From positions 1-45,161 of the forward strand of contig NZ_PDWK01000022.1 of assembly GCF_010093135.1 (NCBI RefSeq): a stretch of 45,161 nt of DNA, given 5' to 3'. This stretch comes from Pseudoxanthomonas taiwanensis (GTDB lineage Bacteria; Pseudomonadota; Gammaproteobacteria; Xanthomonadales; Xanthomonadaceae). This document shows positions 22,528-31,068 of the stretch, one piece after another (positions within the stretch are counted from its first letter, which is position 1; the number at the start of each line of letters is the position of its first letter). Below the pieces are notes generated by a model that was given only the letters and a program-made list of their open reading frames with translations, did not search any database and had not been told where the DNA came from. Position numbers and translations under genes: made by a program.

Positions 22528-22652
22528 CCGTGCGCCCGCCCACCGGATCGCCGCCGCGGACGGGGCCGGGCGGCCGCCGCCGCCGGCGTCGGCCCCAGAA
22601 GCCGCCCCATTGCTGGCAAAATGTCCGGTTCCCGTCCCGGACCGATGCCGCG

Positions 22653-24353
22653 ATGCGCCTGTCACGCTTCCACCTGCACACCACCAAGGAAACCCCGGCC
22701 GACGCCGAGCTGGTCAGCCACAAGCTGATGCTGCGCGCCGGCATGATCCGCAAGCTGGCCGCCGGCCTGTACACCTGGTCGCCGCTGGGCCTGCGCGTGC
22801 TGCGCAAGGTGGAGCGGATCGTCCGCGAGGAAATGGACCGCGCCGGCGCCATCGAGCTGCAGCTGCCGACCATCCAGCCGCGCGAGCTGTGGGAGGAGAC
22901 CGGCCGCTGGGAGAAGTTCGGCGGCCAGCTGCTGAAGATCCGCGACCGCAAGGAAGCCGAGTACTGCTTCAGCCCCACCGCCGAGGAGGCGATCACCGAC
23001 TACGCGCGCCAGGAGCTGAGCAGCTACAAGCAGCTGCCGGTGAACTTCTACCAGATCCACACCAAGTTCCGCGACGAGATCCGCCCGCGCTTCGGCGTGA
23101 TGCGCGCGCGCGAGTTCCTGATGAAGGACGCCTACTCCTTCCACGTCAACGACGCGGACCTGGTGCGCGAGTACGAGAACATGAAGGCGGCCTACACCCG
23201 CATCTTCACCCGCCTGGGACTGCAGTTCCGCGCGGTGCAGGCCGACTCGGGCGCCATCGGCGGCGATGCCTCGCAGGAGTTCCACGTCCTGGCCGACTCC
23301 GGCGAGGACGCCATCGCCTTCTCGACCGGCTCGGACTACGCGGCCAACGTCGAGGCCGCCGTGGCCGCCGGGCCCGGCCCGCGCCCGGCCCCGGCCGAGG
23401 AGCTGCGCAGGGTCCAGACCCCGACCCAGAAGACCTGCGAGGAGGTGGCCGCGCTGCTGGGCATCCCGCTCTCGCGCACGGTCAAGTCGGTGGCCGTGAT
23501 CGCCGGGGACGGCAGCTTCGTCCTGGCCCTGGTGCGCGGCGACCACGCGGTCAACGAGATCAAGCTGGGCAAGGTGCCGGGCGTGGGCGAATACCGCATG
23601 GCCGGCGAGGCCGAGATCCTCGAGCACCTGGGCTGCGAGCCGGGCTTCCTCGGCCCGCTTGGCCCGCGCAAGCCGGTGCGCGTGGTCGCCGACCGCGAGG
23701 TGGCGGCCCTGGCGGACTTCGTGATCGGCGCCAACGAGCCGGGCTTCCACCTGACCGGCGTCAACTGGGGCCGCGACCTGCCCGAGCCGGACGCGGTGGC
23801 CGACATCCGCAACGTGGTCGAGGGCGACCGCGCCATCGACGGCGGCCGGATCCGCCTGGCCCGCGGCATCGAGGTCGGCCACGTGTTCCAGCTCGGCCGC
23901 AAGTACTCCCAGGCCATGGGCTTCACCGTGCTGGACGAGAACGGCAAGGCCGTGGTACCGACCATGGGCTGCTACGGCATCGGCGTCTCGCGCATCGTCG
24001 CCGCCGCCATCGAGCAGAACCACGACCAGGCCGGCATCATCTGGCCCGAGCCGATGGCACCGTGGACCGTGGCCATCTGTGTCATCAACCCGAAGAAGGA
24101 CCCGAAGGTTGACGAGGCCGCCGAATCCCTGCTGCAGGAGCTGAAGACCGCCGGCGTGGATGCCGTGCTGGACGACCGCGGCCTGCGCCCGGGCGCGATG
24201 TTCGCCGACATCGAGCTGATCGGCATTCCGCACCGCGTGGTGGTTTCCGAGCGCGGCCTGGCCGCCGGCACGTTCGAATACCGTGCCCGCCGCGCCAGTG
24301 AATCCGAGGCCCTGGACCGCGCGCAGCTGCTGCAGCACCTCGGCGTCGCCTGA
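22653..24353 (+). CDS. proS: Prolyl-tRNA synthetase (bacterial type, with editing insert)
   Basis: 566 aa class II synthetase. It shows [20 protein letters not shown] (the canonical start, which fixes ATG 22653), motif 1 near residue 70, motif 2 [20 protein letters not shown] (about 140-160), the INS/YbaK-like editing domain inserted at about 225-380, motif 3 [20 protein letters not shown], and a C-terminal anticodon-binding domain after 465. The length matches E. coli ProS (572 aa). CAAAAT about 33 nt upstream is a weak -10 candidate. The gene has its own terminator. Confidence 0.98.
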   Translation: MRLSRFHLHTTKETPADAELVSHKLMLRAGMIRKLAAGLYTWSPLGLRVLRKVERIVREEMDRAGAIELQLPTIQPRELWEETGRWEKFGGQLLKIRDRKEAEYCFSPTAEEAITDYARQELSSYKQLPVNFYQIHTKFRDEIRPRFGVMRAREFLMKDAYSFHVNDADLVREYENMKAAYTRIFTRLGLQFRAVQADSGAIGGDASQEFHVLADSGEDAIAFSTGSDYAANVEAAVAAGPGPRPAPAEELRRVQTPTQKTCEEVAALLGIPLSRTVKSVAVIAGDGSFVLALVRGDHAVNEIKLGKVPGVGEYRMAGEAEILEHLGCEPGFLGPLGPRKPVRVVADREVAALADFVIGANEPGFHLTGVNWGRDLPEPDAVADIRNVVEGDRAIDGGRIRLARGIEVGHVFQLGRKYSQAMGFTVLDENGKAVVPTMGCYGIGVSRIVAAAIEQNHDQAGIIWPEPMAPWTVAICVINPKKDPKVDEAAESLLQELKTAGVDAVLDDRGLRPGAMFADIELIGIPHRVVVSERGLAAGTFEYRARRASESEALDRAQLLQHLGVA

Positions 24354-24372
24354 AATCCGTGACCAACGGCAC

Positions 24373-24410
24373 ATGCCGCCTGCCGGAAACGGCCGGCGGC
24401 ATTTGTTTTT
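24373..24410 (+). terminator. Rho-independent terminator of proS
   Basis: Stem ATGCCGCC / GGCGGCAT, one mismatch, then GCCG / CGGC closed by a GAAA loop (24373-24402), followed by TTGTTTTT. It lies 20 nt past the stop codon. Confidence 0.9.
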
Positions 24411-24574
24411 GCGCGGATTTTCCGCCGGTTTCGGCGCGATCCACACCCCATTCAGCCAGGGATTACCATTTACCTATGCAGGACATTAATTCCGGCGGGA
24501 TAATCATCGGATATTCCGCCTCTCCTGCTCAGGGATGGGCATCCCCCTCTCTGTCCACAACCCGGAGATTTTCA
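24411..24574 (+). promoter_or_regulatory. AT-rich promoter region of the H-NS-like gene
   Basis: About 160 bp, clearly richer in A+T than the surroundings (for example CATTTACCTATGCAGGACAT near 24468-24487). GATAAT at 24499-24504 is the best -10 candidate; no clear -35 pairs with it. CCGGAG ends 9 nt before the ATG as ribosome-binding site. Such AT-rich upstream DNA would allow autoregulation by an H-NS protein. Confidence 0.4.
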
Positions 24575-24994
24575 ATGTCGATCGACCTTTCCACGCTGTC
24601 CCCGCGTGAGCTCGGTGCATTGATCGCCAGCGCCAGGAAGCGCCAGCAGCAGCTGGCCAAGCGCAGCCCGGCGAGCAAGGTCCGCGCGAAGCTGACCAGG
24701 CTGGCCAAGGCCGAGGGTTACACCATCGAGGAGCTGTTCGGCCCGGGTGGCGGCGCCACCGGCACCCGCGGTGCCGCGCGGCCGGCCCGCAAGCTGGGCA
24801 AGGTTCCGCCGAAGTACCGCAACCCGGACAACCCGAAGGAGACCTGGACCGGCCGCGGCAAGCAGCCGCGCTGGCTGGCCGCCGAGCTGGCCAAGGGCCG
24901 CGACATCAGCGAGTTCCTGATCCCCGGCGTGACCAAGCCCACCGCCGCCAAGCCGGCCGCGGGCAAGCGCGTGGTCAAGAAGGCCAAGAAGTAA
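24575..24994 (+). CDS. H-NS-family nucleoid-associated DNA-binding protein
   Basis: 139 aa. The N-terminal part (SPRELGALIASARKRQQQLA) forms an oligomerising helix. The C-terminal DNA-binding domain carries the family signature PPKYRNPDNPKETWTGRGKQ (about 83-102) followed by PRWL. After it comes a lysine/alanine-rich tail (AGKRVVKKAKK), as seen in the H-NS-like proteins of Xanthomonas. It should silence AT-rich or foreign DNA. It is monocistronic between two strong terminators. Confidence 0.92.
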   Translation: MSIDLSTLSPRELGALIASARKRQQQLAKRSPASKVRAKLTRLAKAEGYTIEELFGPGGGATGTRGAARPARKLGKVPPKYRNPDNPKETWTGRGKQPRWLAAELAKGRDISEFLIPGVTKPTAAKPAAGKRVVKKAKK

Positions 24995-25015
24995 GCCGCC
25001 CGCCGCGGCACGAGG

Positions 25016-25047
25016 AAAACGCCGGCCCGGATGGCCGGCGTTTTTTT
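25016..25047 (+). terminator. Rho-independent terminator of the H-NS-like gene
   Basis: AAAACGCCGGCC / GGCCGGCGTTTT pairs around the loop CGGAT and runs into T7 (25041-25047), 21 nt past the stop codon. Confidence 0.92.
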
Positions 25048-25124
25048 GCCCGCACGCAGGTCCGGCCGGTCGCCCGGCCCTCGCCACCGACCCGCCCCTT
25101 CCCAACCGGATCGCCGCATTTTTG

Positions 25125-25246
25125 CAGGCACCGCGTACGCGGCGATGCGACAGCGCCGCCCGGTCGCGGCGGACGCACCCGCGCCCGGGTGTCTGGATCG
25201 TCGTGGATGTACGCCGGCCGGGCCGCCGCGGACGCGGCTCCCTGGG
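25125..25246. repeat. Paired inverted intergenic repeat (copy 4 of 5)
   Basis: Left end GCACCGCGTACGCGGCGATG then CGAC; right end GGGCCGCCGCGGACGCGGCT then CCC, again inverted relative to each other. The internal part is more diverged than in copies 1-3. It fills the gap between the H-NS-like terminator and the 3' end of the exporter gene. Confidence 0.6.
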
Positions 25247-25292
25247 GGCACACGCGCGGCAACGGCGGCGGACCGCCGGGCGCGCTGCCGGG

Positions 25293-26543
25293 TCAGAGGT
25301 TCTTGCGCGCCGGGATCACCAGGTTGCCGAACAGCAGGCCGGCCACCAGCGCCATCAGGATGTTGAGCACGCCCAGCATCGCGCTCTGGCCCACGTCCAT
25401 GTCCTGCTGCTGCACCAGGGTCAGCAGGCCGCGCAGGCTGGCGCTTCCGGGCACCAGCATGATGATGCCCGGCAGGCGGATCAGGGCGCCCGGGCGCTGC
25501 ACCCAGCGGCCGAAGCCATTGCCGGCGGCGGTCAGCACCAATGCCGAGAGGAAGATGCCGGACTGGTTGCCCCAGGCGTCCCCGGCGTAGCGGGCGATCA
25601 GGTAGCCGGCCACGGCCGCGCCCATCACCCACGGGTAGTCGCGCAGGCTGGCCTTGAACAGCACGGCGAAGGCGAACGCGGCCACGCCCAGCGCGGCCCA
25701 TTCCACCCAGTCCGGCTGCGGCCGCGAGGCGCGCACCTGCGGCTCCAGGCCGGCCAGGTCCAGCAGTATCACCGCCACCATCGCGCCCACGGTCAGCTTC
25801 AGCACCGTGGTCAGGGCGCCGGCGAAGCGTACCGTGCCGGAGACCCAGTGCTGGCTGGACAGCTCGTTCATGGCGTTGGTGATCGCCATACCAGGCAGGA
25901 GCACGACCAGCGAGGCGATCACCACCGTGTTGAGGTTCAACGGCCCGCCCGCGGCGGCCACCAGGCTGACCACGGTGCCGGCCACCAGCGCCGACAGGGC
26001 CTCGCCGGCCTCGCGCCAGTTCAGGCGCGGGCTGACGAACTGGTCCAGCAGGCCCATCAGCACGCCGGTGACGCCGGCGGTGGCGATGTCCAGCCACGGC
26101 AGGCGCCACAAGCCGGCCACGCCGGCCGCGGCCAGGCCGAAGGCCAGCACCTGCATGATCCGGCTGCGCAGCCGCGGCGGCCGGTCGAGGGTGCGCAAGG
26201 CGGTATGGCCCTGGGCGATGCTCATGTGGCCGTTGGCCACCGCCTCGGCGATGCGGTCGGCCTCGCACAGCTTGTGCAGGTCGTTCTCGCCCGGCGGCAG
26301 GCGGATCACCCGGGTGGTGTCGGTGCTGCCCAGCGGCTTGCGCGGGTCGCTGAAGCTGAGGATCAGGCCGGTCGGGTTGGACCAGGCCTCGCACTCCAGG
26401 TCCAGCCGCTGCGACAGGGCGGTGATGGCCGCCTCCAGGCGCTGGGCGGTGGTGCCGTACCGGTGCAGGCGGGCGGCCATCTCCGCGACGAAGGCGATGC
26501 GCTGGGCATAGCTGGCCTGGGAGTGGACGGAAGCGGTCGCCAT
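25293..26543 (-). CDS. ThrE-type threonine/serine exporter family membrane protein
   Basis: 416 aa. The N-terminal cytoplasmic domain (about 1-125, with MAARLHRYGTTAQRLEAAIT and FSDP) is followed by about ten hydrophobic helices in two halves, YjjP-like (ThrE N-terminal, to about 270) and YjjB-like (after about 290; PGIIMLVPGSASLRGLL). In many bacteria the two halves are separate genes; here they are fused as in Corynebacterium ThrE, an exporter of L-threonine and L-serine. ATG 26543 is preferred because the upstream open frame is unlike the family. It is divergent from the Mla-type operon. Confidence 0.85.
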   Translation of the reverse strand: MATASVHSQASYAQRIAFVAEMAARLHRYGTTAQRLEAAITALSQRLDLECEAWSNPTGLILSFSDPRKPLGSTDTTRVIRLPPGENDLHKLCEADRIAEAVANGHMSIAQGHTALRTLDRPPRLRSRIMQVLAFGLAAAGVAGLWRLPWLDIATAGVTGVLMGLLDQFVSPRLNWREAGEALSALVAGTVVSLVAAAGGPLNLNTVVIASLVVLLPGMAITNAMNELSSQHWVSGTVRFAGALTTVLKLTVGAMVAVILLDLAGLEPQVRASRPQPDWVEWAALGVAAFAFAVLFKASLRDYPWVMGAAVAGYLIARYAGDAWGNQSGIFLSALVLTAAGNGFGRWVQRPGALIRLPGIIMLVPGSASLRGLLTLVQQQDMDVGQSAMLGVLNILMALVAGLLFGNLVIPARKNL

Positions 26544-26593
26544 CGGACTAGTATGGCCCGAGGCGCGGCCACGCGCCCTTCCCCCGCCGCCCG

Positions 26594-26599
26594 TATACT
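26594..26599 (+). promoter_or_regulatory. Possible -10 box (TATACT) of the Mla-type operon
   Basis: TATACT ends 12 nt before the first ATG of the operon. The predicted start would leave a 5'-leader of only a few nucleotides. No good -35 was found. Confidence 0.35.
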
Positions 26600-26611
26600 C
26601 GCCGGGCCGAC

Positions 26612-27730
26612 ATGAGCCACACGCCCACGAACCCGCCACGATGGCAGCAGGACCCGGCCGACCCCGGCCGCGTGGTCCTGTCCGGCGAATGGACCCTCGC
26701 CCATGCCCCGGCCCTGGCCGACTGCCTGTGCGCGGTCCCGGAGGGGACGGCCACGGTGGATGCCTCCGGCGTGGCCCGGCTGGACTCGGCCGGCGCCCTG
26801 CAGCTGCTGCGTTTCGCCCGCCGGCGCGGGCTGGGCGAGGGCGCCATGCGCTTCTCCCCGGCCCACACCGCCCTGGTCCAGGCCATCGAGGACGTCTCCG
26901 GCAACCCGCCGCCGGCCCGGCGCGACTACGGCTTCGGCGCGGCCCTGGAACGCCTGGGCCGGGCGGTGCACCGCAACCTGCGCGAGGTGGTGGCGCTGCT
27001 GGGCTTCACCGGCGAAAACCTGTGGAAGCTGGCACGCATGGTGCGCGAGCCGCGCCGCTTCCGCCTGACCGCCACCGTGGCGCACATGGAGCAGGTCGGG
27101 CTGGACGCAGTGCTGCTGGTGGCGCTGCTGTCCTACCTGGTCGGCGCGGTGATCGCCTTCCTCGGCTCGACCATCCTGCGCGACTTCGGCGCCGAAATCT
27201 TCGTGGTGGAGCTGGTGTCCATCGCCTTCCTGCGCGAGTTCGCCGTGCTGCTGACCGCGATCGTCCTGGCCGGCCGCACCGCCAGCGCCTTCACCGCGCA
27301 GATCGGGGCGATGAAGGCGCGTGAGGAGATCGACGCCATCCGCACCCTCGGCCTGGACCCGATCGACCTGCTGGTGATCCCGCGCCTGCTGGCCCTGCTG
27401 GTCACCCTGCCCCTGCTGACCTTCATCGCGATGATGGCCGGCCTGGCCGGCGGCGTCACCGTGGGCGCCTTCGACCTGGACATCCCGCCGCAGATGTACC
27501 TGGCGCGCATGCAGGAGACGATGGAGGTGCGCCACTTCCTGGTGGGCCTGTCCAAGGCCCCGGTGTTCGCCCTGGTGATCGGCCTGATCGGCTGTCTGGA
27601 GGGCCTGCAGGTGCAGGGCACGGCGCAGTCGGTGGGCGAGCGCACCACCTCCAGCGTGGTGCAGACCATCTCCCTGGTCATCACCATCGACGCACTGGCC
27701 GCGCTGTGGTTCATGCACATGGACTGGTGA
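26612..27730 (+). CDS. MlaE-type ABC lipid-transporter permease with N-terminal STAS domain
   Basis: 372 aa. Residues 1-100 look like a STAS domain (VVLSGEWTLAHAPALADCL, VDASGVARLDSAGALQLLRF), the fold of the separate MlaB protein. Residues about 110-372 are the MlaE permease, with FLGSTILRDFGAEIFVVELV, EFAVLLTAIVLAGRTASAFT, GAMKAREEIDAIRTLGLDP and a closing GERTTSSVVQTISLVITIDA region. It would form the membrane channel of a retrograde or anterograde phospholipid transporter between the membranes. First of four co-oriented genes, with gaps of 2 nt or overlaps. Confidence 0.9.
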   Translation: MSHTPTNPPRWQQDPADPGRVVLSGEWTLAHAPALADCLCAVPEGTATVDASGVARLDSAGALQLLRFARRRGLGEGAMRFSPAHTALVQAIEDVSGNPPPARRDYGFGAALERLGRAVHRNLREVVALLGFTGENLWKLARMVREPRRFRLTATVAHMEQVGLDAVLLVALLSYLVGAVIAFLGSTILRDFGAEIFVVELVSIAFLREFAVLLTAIVLAGRTASAFTAQIGAMKAREEIDAIRTLGLDPIDLLVIPRLLALLVTLPLLTFIAMMAGLAGGVTVGAFDLDIPPQMYLARMQETMEVRHFLVGLSKAPVFALVIGLIGCLEGLQVQGTAQSVGERTTSSVVQTISLVITIDALAALWFMHMDW

Positions 27731-27732
27731 GC

Positions 27733-28566
27733 ATGGCGACCGACAGCCCCCGTCCCGCCACCGCCCCGGCAGCCCCCGACGACGCGCCGGCCATCCGCAT
27801 CCGCGGCCTGGTCAACCGCTTCGGGCAGCAGGTGGTGCACGACGGCCTGGACCTGGACGTGCGCCGCGGCGAGATCCTCGGCGTGGTCGGCGGCTCGGGC
27901 ACCGGCAAGTCGGTGCTGATGCGCACCATCCTCGGCCTGCGCCGGCCGCAGGCCGGCAGCATCCAGGTGCTGGGCACCGACGCCCTGTCCGACCGCCCGG
28001 AGGACCGGCTGCGCATCGAACGCAGCACCGGCGTGCTGTTCCAGGACGGGGCGCTGTTCTCCTCGCTGACCGTGGGCGAGAACGTCGAGGTGCCGTTGAA
28101 GGAGCACCACCCCGAGCTGCCGGCGACCTGGCGCCGCGAACTGGCCCTGCTCAAGGTCAAGCTGGCCGGCCTGCCGGGCGACGCGGTGGACAAGCTGCCC
28201 TCGCAGCTGTCCGGCGGCATGCGCAAGCGCGCCGGGCTGGCGCGGGCGCTGGCCCTGGACCCGCCGCTGCTGTTCCTGGACGAGCCCACCGCCGGCTTGG
28301 ACCCGATCGGCGCGGCCGCCTTCGACCGGCTGCTGCGCACCCTGCAGCAGGCCCTCGGCCTGACCGTGTTTCTCATCACCCACGACCTGGACACCCTGTA
28401 CGCTATCTGCGACCGCGTGGCGGTGCTGGCCGACCGCCGCGTGGTGGTCGCCGCGCCACTGCCGGACGTCGAGCGCTTCGACCACCCCTGGGTGCAGGAG
28501 TACTTCCACGGACCGCGCGCGCGCGCCGCGCGCCGCGCCCGGGCCACCGCGACGGAGGCGGACTGA
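27733..28566 (+). CDS. MlaF-type ABC transporter ATP-binding protein
   Basis: 277 aa. Walker A GGSGTGKS (53-60), signature LSGGM (159-163), Walker B LLFLDEPTAGLDP (179-191) and the H-loop LITHDLDTLYAICDRVAVL. MlaF-like features are the Q-loop GVLFQDGALFSSLTVGENV and the sequence FDHPWVQEYFHGPRARAA near the end. Start ATG 27733 lies 2 nt past the permease stop; it adds a Pro/Ala-rich N-terminal extension of about 20 residues. It energises the permease encoded upstream. Confidence 0.93.
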   Translation: MATDSPRPATAPAAPDDAPAIRIRGLVNRFGQQVVHDGLDLDVRRGEILGVVGGSGTGKSVLMRTILGLRRPQAGSIQVLGTDALSDRPEDRLRIERSTGVLFQDGALFSSLTVGENVEVPLKEHHPELPATWRRELALLKVKLAGLPGDAVDKLPSQLSGGMRKRAGLARALALDPPLLFLDEPTAGLDPIGAAAFDRLLRTLQQALGLTVFLITHDLDTLYAICDRVAVLADRRVVVAAPLPDVERFDHPWVQEYFHGPRARAARRARATATEAD

Positions 28567-28568
28567 GC

Positions 28569-29495
28569 ATGGAAACCCGCGCCAACTACGTGCTGATCGG
28601 CGCCTTCACCATCGTGGTGTCGATCGCACTGCTGCTGTTCGGCCTGTGGGCCGCCAAGTACTCCTCCGAGCGCAGCTGGCAGCGCTACCAGATCGTGTTC
28701 GACGAGGCGGTCACCGGCCTGTCGGTGGGCAGCCCGGGGCAGTACAACGGCATCGCCGTCGGCTCCATCCAGAAGCTGAGCCTGGACCCGGAGGACCCGC
28801 GCCGGGTGATCGCCGTCATCCGCGCCGACGCCCGCGTGCCGATCAAGACCGACACCCGCGCCAAGCTGGCCATCACCAGCCTCACCGGCCCGGCCATCAT
28901 CCAGCTCACCGGCGGCACGCCCGGCGCACCGCGGCTGACCGCGGTGGACCGGCGCGACCCGCCGGTGATCCAGACCACGCCCTCGGCGCTGCAGAACATC
29001 ACCGACACCGCCAACCGCATCGTCGAACGCCTGGACCAGGTGCTCAGCGACGAAAACGTGGCGCGCATCGGCCAGACCCTGGCCCACCTGGAGCGGATCA
29101 GCGGCACGCTGGCCTCGGACGAGGAGGGCCTGCAGGCGCTGCTGGCCAGCGCACGCGACGCCGCGCGCCAGCTCGACGCCACGCTGCAGACCACCAACGG
29201 CACCATGCAGCGCTTCGACCGGAACCTCGTGCGCGAGCTGCCGGGGCTGGTGGACCGCCTGGATTCCACCCTGGCGCGGCTGGACTCGGCCGCCGGCCAC
29301 GCCGATGCCATCCTCGGCGAGAACCGCGCCGCACTGAACAGCTTCGCCAACGAGGGCATGGCCCAGCTCGGCCCCACCCTCACCGAGCTGCGCGGCCTGA
29401 TCCGCGACCTGCGCCAGATCAGCGACCGCCTGGAGAACAATCCCGGCCGCTTCCTGCTCGGCCGCGACGCGCCCAAGGAGTTCGAACCGCGATGA
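28569..29495 (+). CDS. MCE-domain (MlaD-like) lipid-transport protein
   Basis: 308 aa. One N-terminal transmembrane helix (about 7-29, YVLIGAFTIVVSIALLLFGL), one MCE domain (about 38-115, FDEAVTGLSVGSPGQYNGIA with VPIKTDTRAKLAITSLTGPA), then about 180 residues of helical, coiled-coil-like sequence (LDSTLARLDSAAGHADAILG; LTELRGLIRDLRQISDRLEN). That makes it longer than E. coli MlaD (183 aa), with one MCE domain instead of the three of PqiB. The long helices suggest a hexameric tube or needle reaching across the periplasm. Its stop overlaps the next start (ATGA). Confidence 0.9.
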   Translation: METRANYVLIGAFTIVVSIALLLFGLWAAKYSSERSWQRYQIVFDEAVTGLSVGSPGQYNGIAVGSIQKLSLDPEDPRRVIAVIRADARVPIKTDTRAKLAITSLTGPAIIQLTGGTPGAPRLTAVDRRDPPVIQTTPSALQNITDTANRIVERLDQVLSDENVARIGQTLAHLERISGTLASDEEGLQALLASARDAARQLDATLQTTNGTMQRFDRNLVRELPGLVDRLDSTLARLDSAAGHADAILGENRAALNSFANEGMAQLGPTLTELRGLIRDLRQISDRLENNPGRFLLGRDAPKEFEPR

Positions 29496-30163
29496 ATGCC
29501 CCCTCCCGCGCCCGTGCACGTCCGGCCCCGCGCCCTGCCGCGCTGCCGCTGCTGGCCGCCGCGCTGTGCCTGCTGGCCGGCTGCTCGATCCTCGGCGGCA
29601 AGCAGCGCGACCCGGTCACCCTGTACTCGCCCGAGGTCCGCGTGCAGGCCGACCCGTCCTGGCCGGCGGTGGAATGGCAGCTGGCCATCGCCCGCCCCAC
29701 TGCGCCGCGCCTGGTGGACAGCGCGCGCATCGGCGTGCGCCCGGTGCCGGGCGAGCTGCAGGTCTACCGGGGCGCGGTGTGGGTGCAGCCGCCCACCGAC
29801 ATGCTGGAAGCCGCGGTGCTGCGCACCCTGGAGGACTCGGGGAAGATCGCCGCGGTCGGCCGCCAGGCCACCGGCCTGCGCTCGGACTTCCGCCTGGCCA
29901 TGGACATCCGCCGGTTCGAAGCCGACTACGCCGGCGGCACGCTGCCGGCGGCGACCATCGAGGTCAACGCCAAGCTGCTGCGCAACGGCGAGCAGCGCGT
30001 GGCCGCCAGCCGCACCTTCCTGCGCACCCAGCCGGCCCCCGCCACCGACACGGCCAGCGTGGTGCGCGCCTTCGAGCAGGCGCTGGGCGCCATCACCGCC
30101 GACATCGCCGGCTGGACCCTGGCCGAAGGCCAGGCCGACATGCTGCGCCACCCACCGCAGTAA
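29492..30163 (+). CDS. ABC-type transport auxiliary lipoprotein (PqiC-like)
   Basis: 223 aa. A long basic N terminus, a hydrophobic stretch and the lipobox LLAGC (residues about 26-30) make it a lipoprotein. The body fits the ABC_trans_aux/DUF330 family: VTLYSPEVRV, a central VWVQPPTDMLEAAVLRTLED, FRLAMDIRRFEADY and VNAKLLRNGEQRVAASRTF. PqiC-type proteins sit in the outer membrane and complete the MCE tunnel. Its ATG overlaps the MCE gene stop (29492-29495). Last gene of the operon; an intergenic repeat follows. Confidence 0.88.
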   Translation: MNAPSRARARPAPRPAALPLLAAALCLLAGCSILGGKQRDPVTLYSPEVRVQADPSWPAVEWQLAIARPTAPRLVDSARIGVRPVPGELQVYRGAVWVQPPTDMLEAAVLRTLEDSGKIAAVGRQATGLRSDFRLAMDIRRFEADYAGGTLPAATIEVNAKLLRNGEQRVAASRTFLRTQPAPATDTASVVRAFEQALGAITADIAGWTLAEGQADMLRHPPQ

Positions 30164-30183
30164 CGCCCCGGCAGGTGCCGGGC

Positions 30184-30330
30184 AAGCGGCGACACGGGAG
30201 TGACCGGCCGCGGCGTGTGCTTCTGCGCCGGGGACACCGGACGGGCCACGCAATACAGGTGGCGGCTGCACACCGGCTCCGGATGCGCCGACCGGGTCGC
30301 CGCTGACGCGGCTCCTACAGAGGCTCCTGC
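30184..30330. repeat. Paired inverted intergenic repeat (copy 5 of 5), overlapping the 3' end of the alkB-like gene
   Basis: The right end is canonical: ACCGGGTCGCCGCTGACGCG then GCTCCTACAG, with the CTAC (GTAG in reverse) terminus. The left end is degenerate. It reaches into the last codons of the AlkB-like gene, whose stop (30315-30317) lies inside the CTAC end. Confidence 0.6.
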
Positions 30331-30929
30331 GGGCACGACCGGCGCGGCGGCGCCCCCCCCGGTTCCTGGCGCGCCGGGCGCCGGAGGACGTGGCGGAAGG
30401 TCAGGTTGATGCGCTCGCCCACCGGCCGCGCGGTGCGTGGCAGGGCGTGGCGCCAGTGGCGCTGGGTCGGCCCTTCCATCAGCAGCAGGCTGCCCGGTTC
30501 CAGGTCCAGGGCCAGACGCAGCGCCGGATCCCGGCGGTGGCGCAGCAGGAAGCGGCGGGTGGCCCCCAGGCTCAGCGAGGCGATCACCGGCTCCGGACCC
30601 AGCTCCGGCTCGTCGTCGCTGTGCCAGCCCATGGCGTCGGCGCCACCGCGGTAGCGGTTGGCCAGCACGCTGTTGAATGGCCGGCCCAGTTCGGCCTGCA
30701 GGCGGTCGCGCAGGGCCGCCAGCTCCGGCAGCCAGGGGTGCGGCTCGAAGCGGCTGCCGGAATAGCGGTACACGGCCCCGGCGGCGCCGATCCAGCAGCT
30801 CAGGCGCGGCGAGGGCAGCTCGCGTCCGAACAGGCGGACCCGGTGCACTTCCCACGGGACCTCGCGCAGCAGGCGCGCGTGCAGGGCCCCGGCCTCCGCC
30901 GGCGCCAGCCAGCCACGGGCCAGGCGCAC
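30315..30929 (-). CDS. AlkB-like 2-oxoglutarate/Fe(II) dioxygenase
   Basis: 204 aa from GTG 30929. Related to AlkB/ALKBH2, which remove alkyl groups from DNA or RNA bases by oxidation. Iron ligands H103 and D105 (MGWHSDDEPELG) and H161 (WRHALP); 2-oxoglutarate arginine region RINLTFR (173-179); substrate region PRLSCWIG and YRYSGSRFEPHPW. Upstream of the GTG the same frame still reads like the family N terminus (EWEHFDLPQAR) but contains no ATG/GTG/TTG before a TAG stop, so the true start is uncertain; an ATC at 30963-30965 stands where homologs begin. The last residues follow a C8 run (30353-30360) and lie in a repeat element. Confidence 0.85.
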   Translation of the reverse strand: MRLARGWLAPAEAGALHARLLREVPWEVHRVRLFGRELPSPRLSCWIGAAGAVYRYSGSRFEPHPWLPELAALRDRLQAELGRPFNSVLANRYRGGADAMGWHSDDEPELGPEPVIASLSLGATRRFLLRHRRDPALRLALDLEPGSLLLMEGPTQRHWRHALPRTARPVGERINLTFRHVLRRPARQEPGGAPPRRSCPQEPL

Positions 30930-31068
30930 GCGTGCCTGGGGCAGGTCGAAATGCTCCCATTCGATGCCGCCAACCTAGCAGGCCGGCGCGGCGGCGGCGT
31001 GCATTTGCTCCGCCCGCGCCGAACCCCGAGAATGGGGTTTTTCCATCAGCAAGCCCGGAGCCCGCACG

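Noticed and set aside
22479-22652. A tRNA or small RNA between the DUF4124 gene and proS
   Set aside because: The only clear structure is the terminator hairpin; no cloverleaf or acceptor stem could be formed.
28646-29491. An upstream extension of the auxiliary lipoprotein frame through the MCE gene
   Set aside because: The MCE protein is clear in its own frame. The ATG at 29492 gives a proper lipoprotein signal and a 4-nt overlap.
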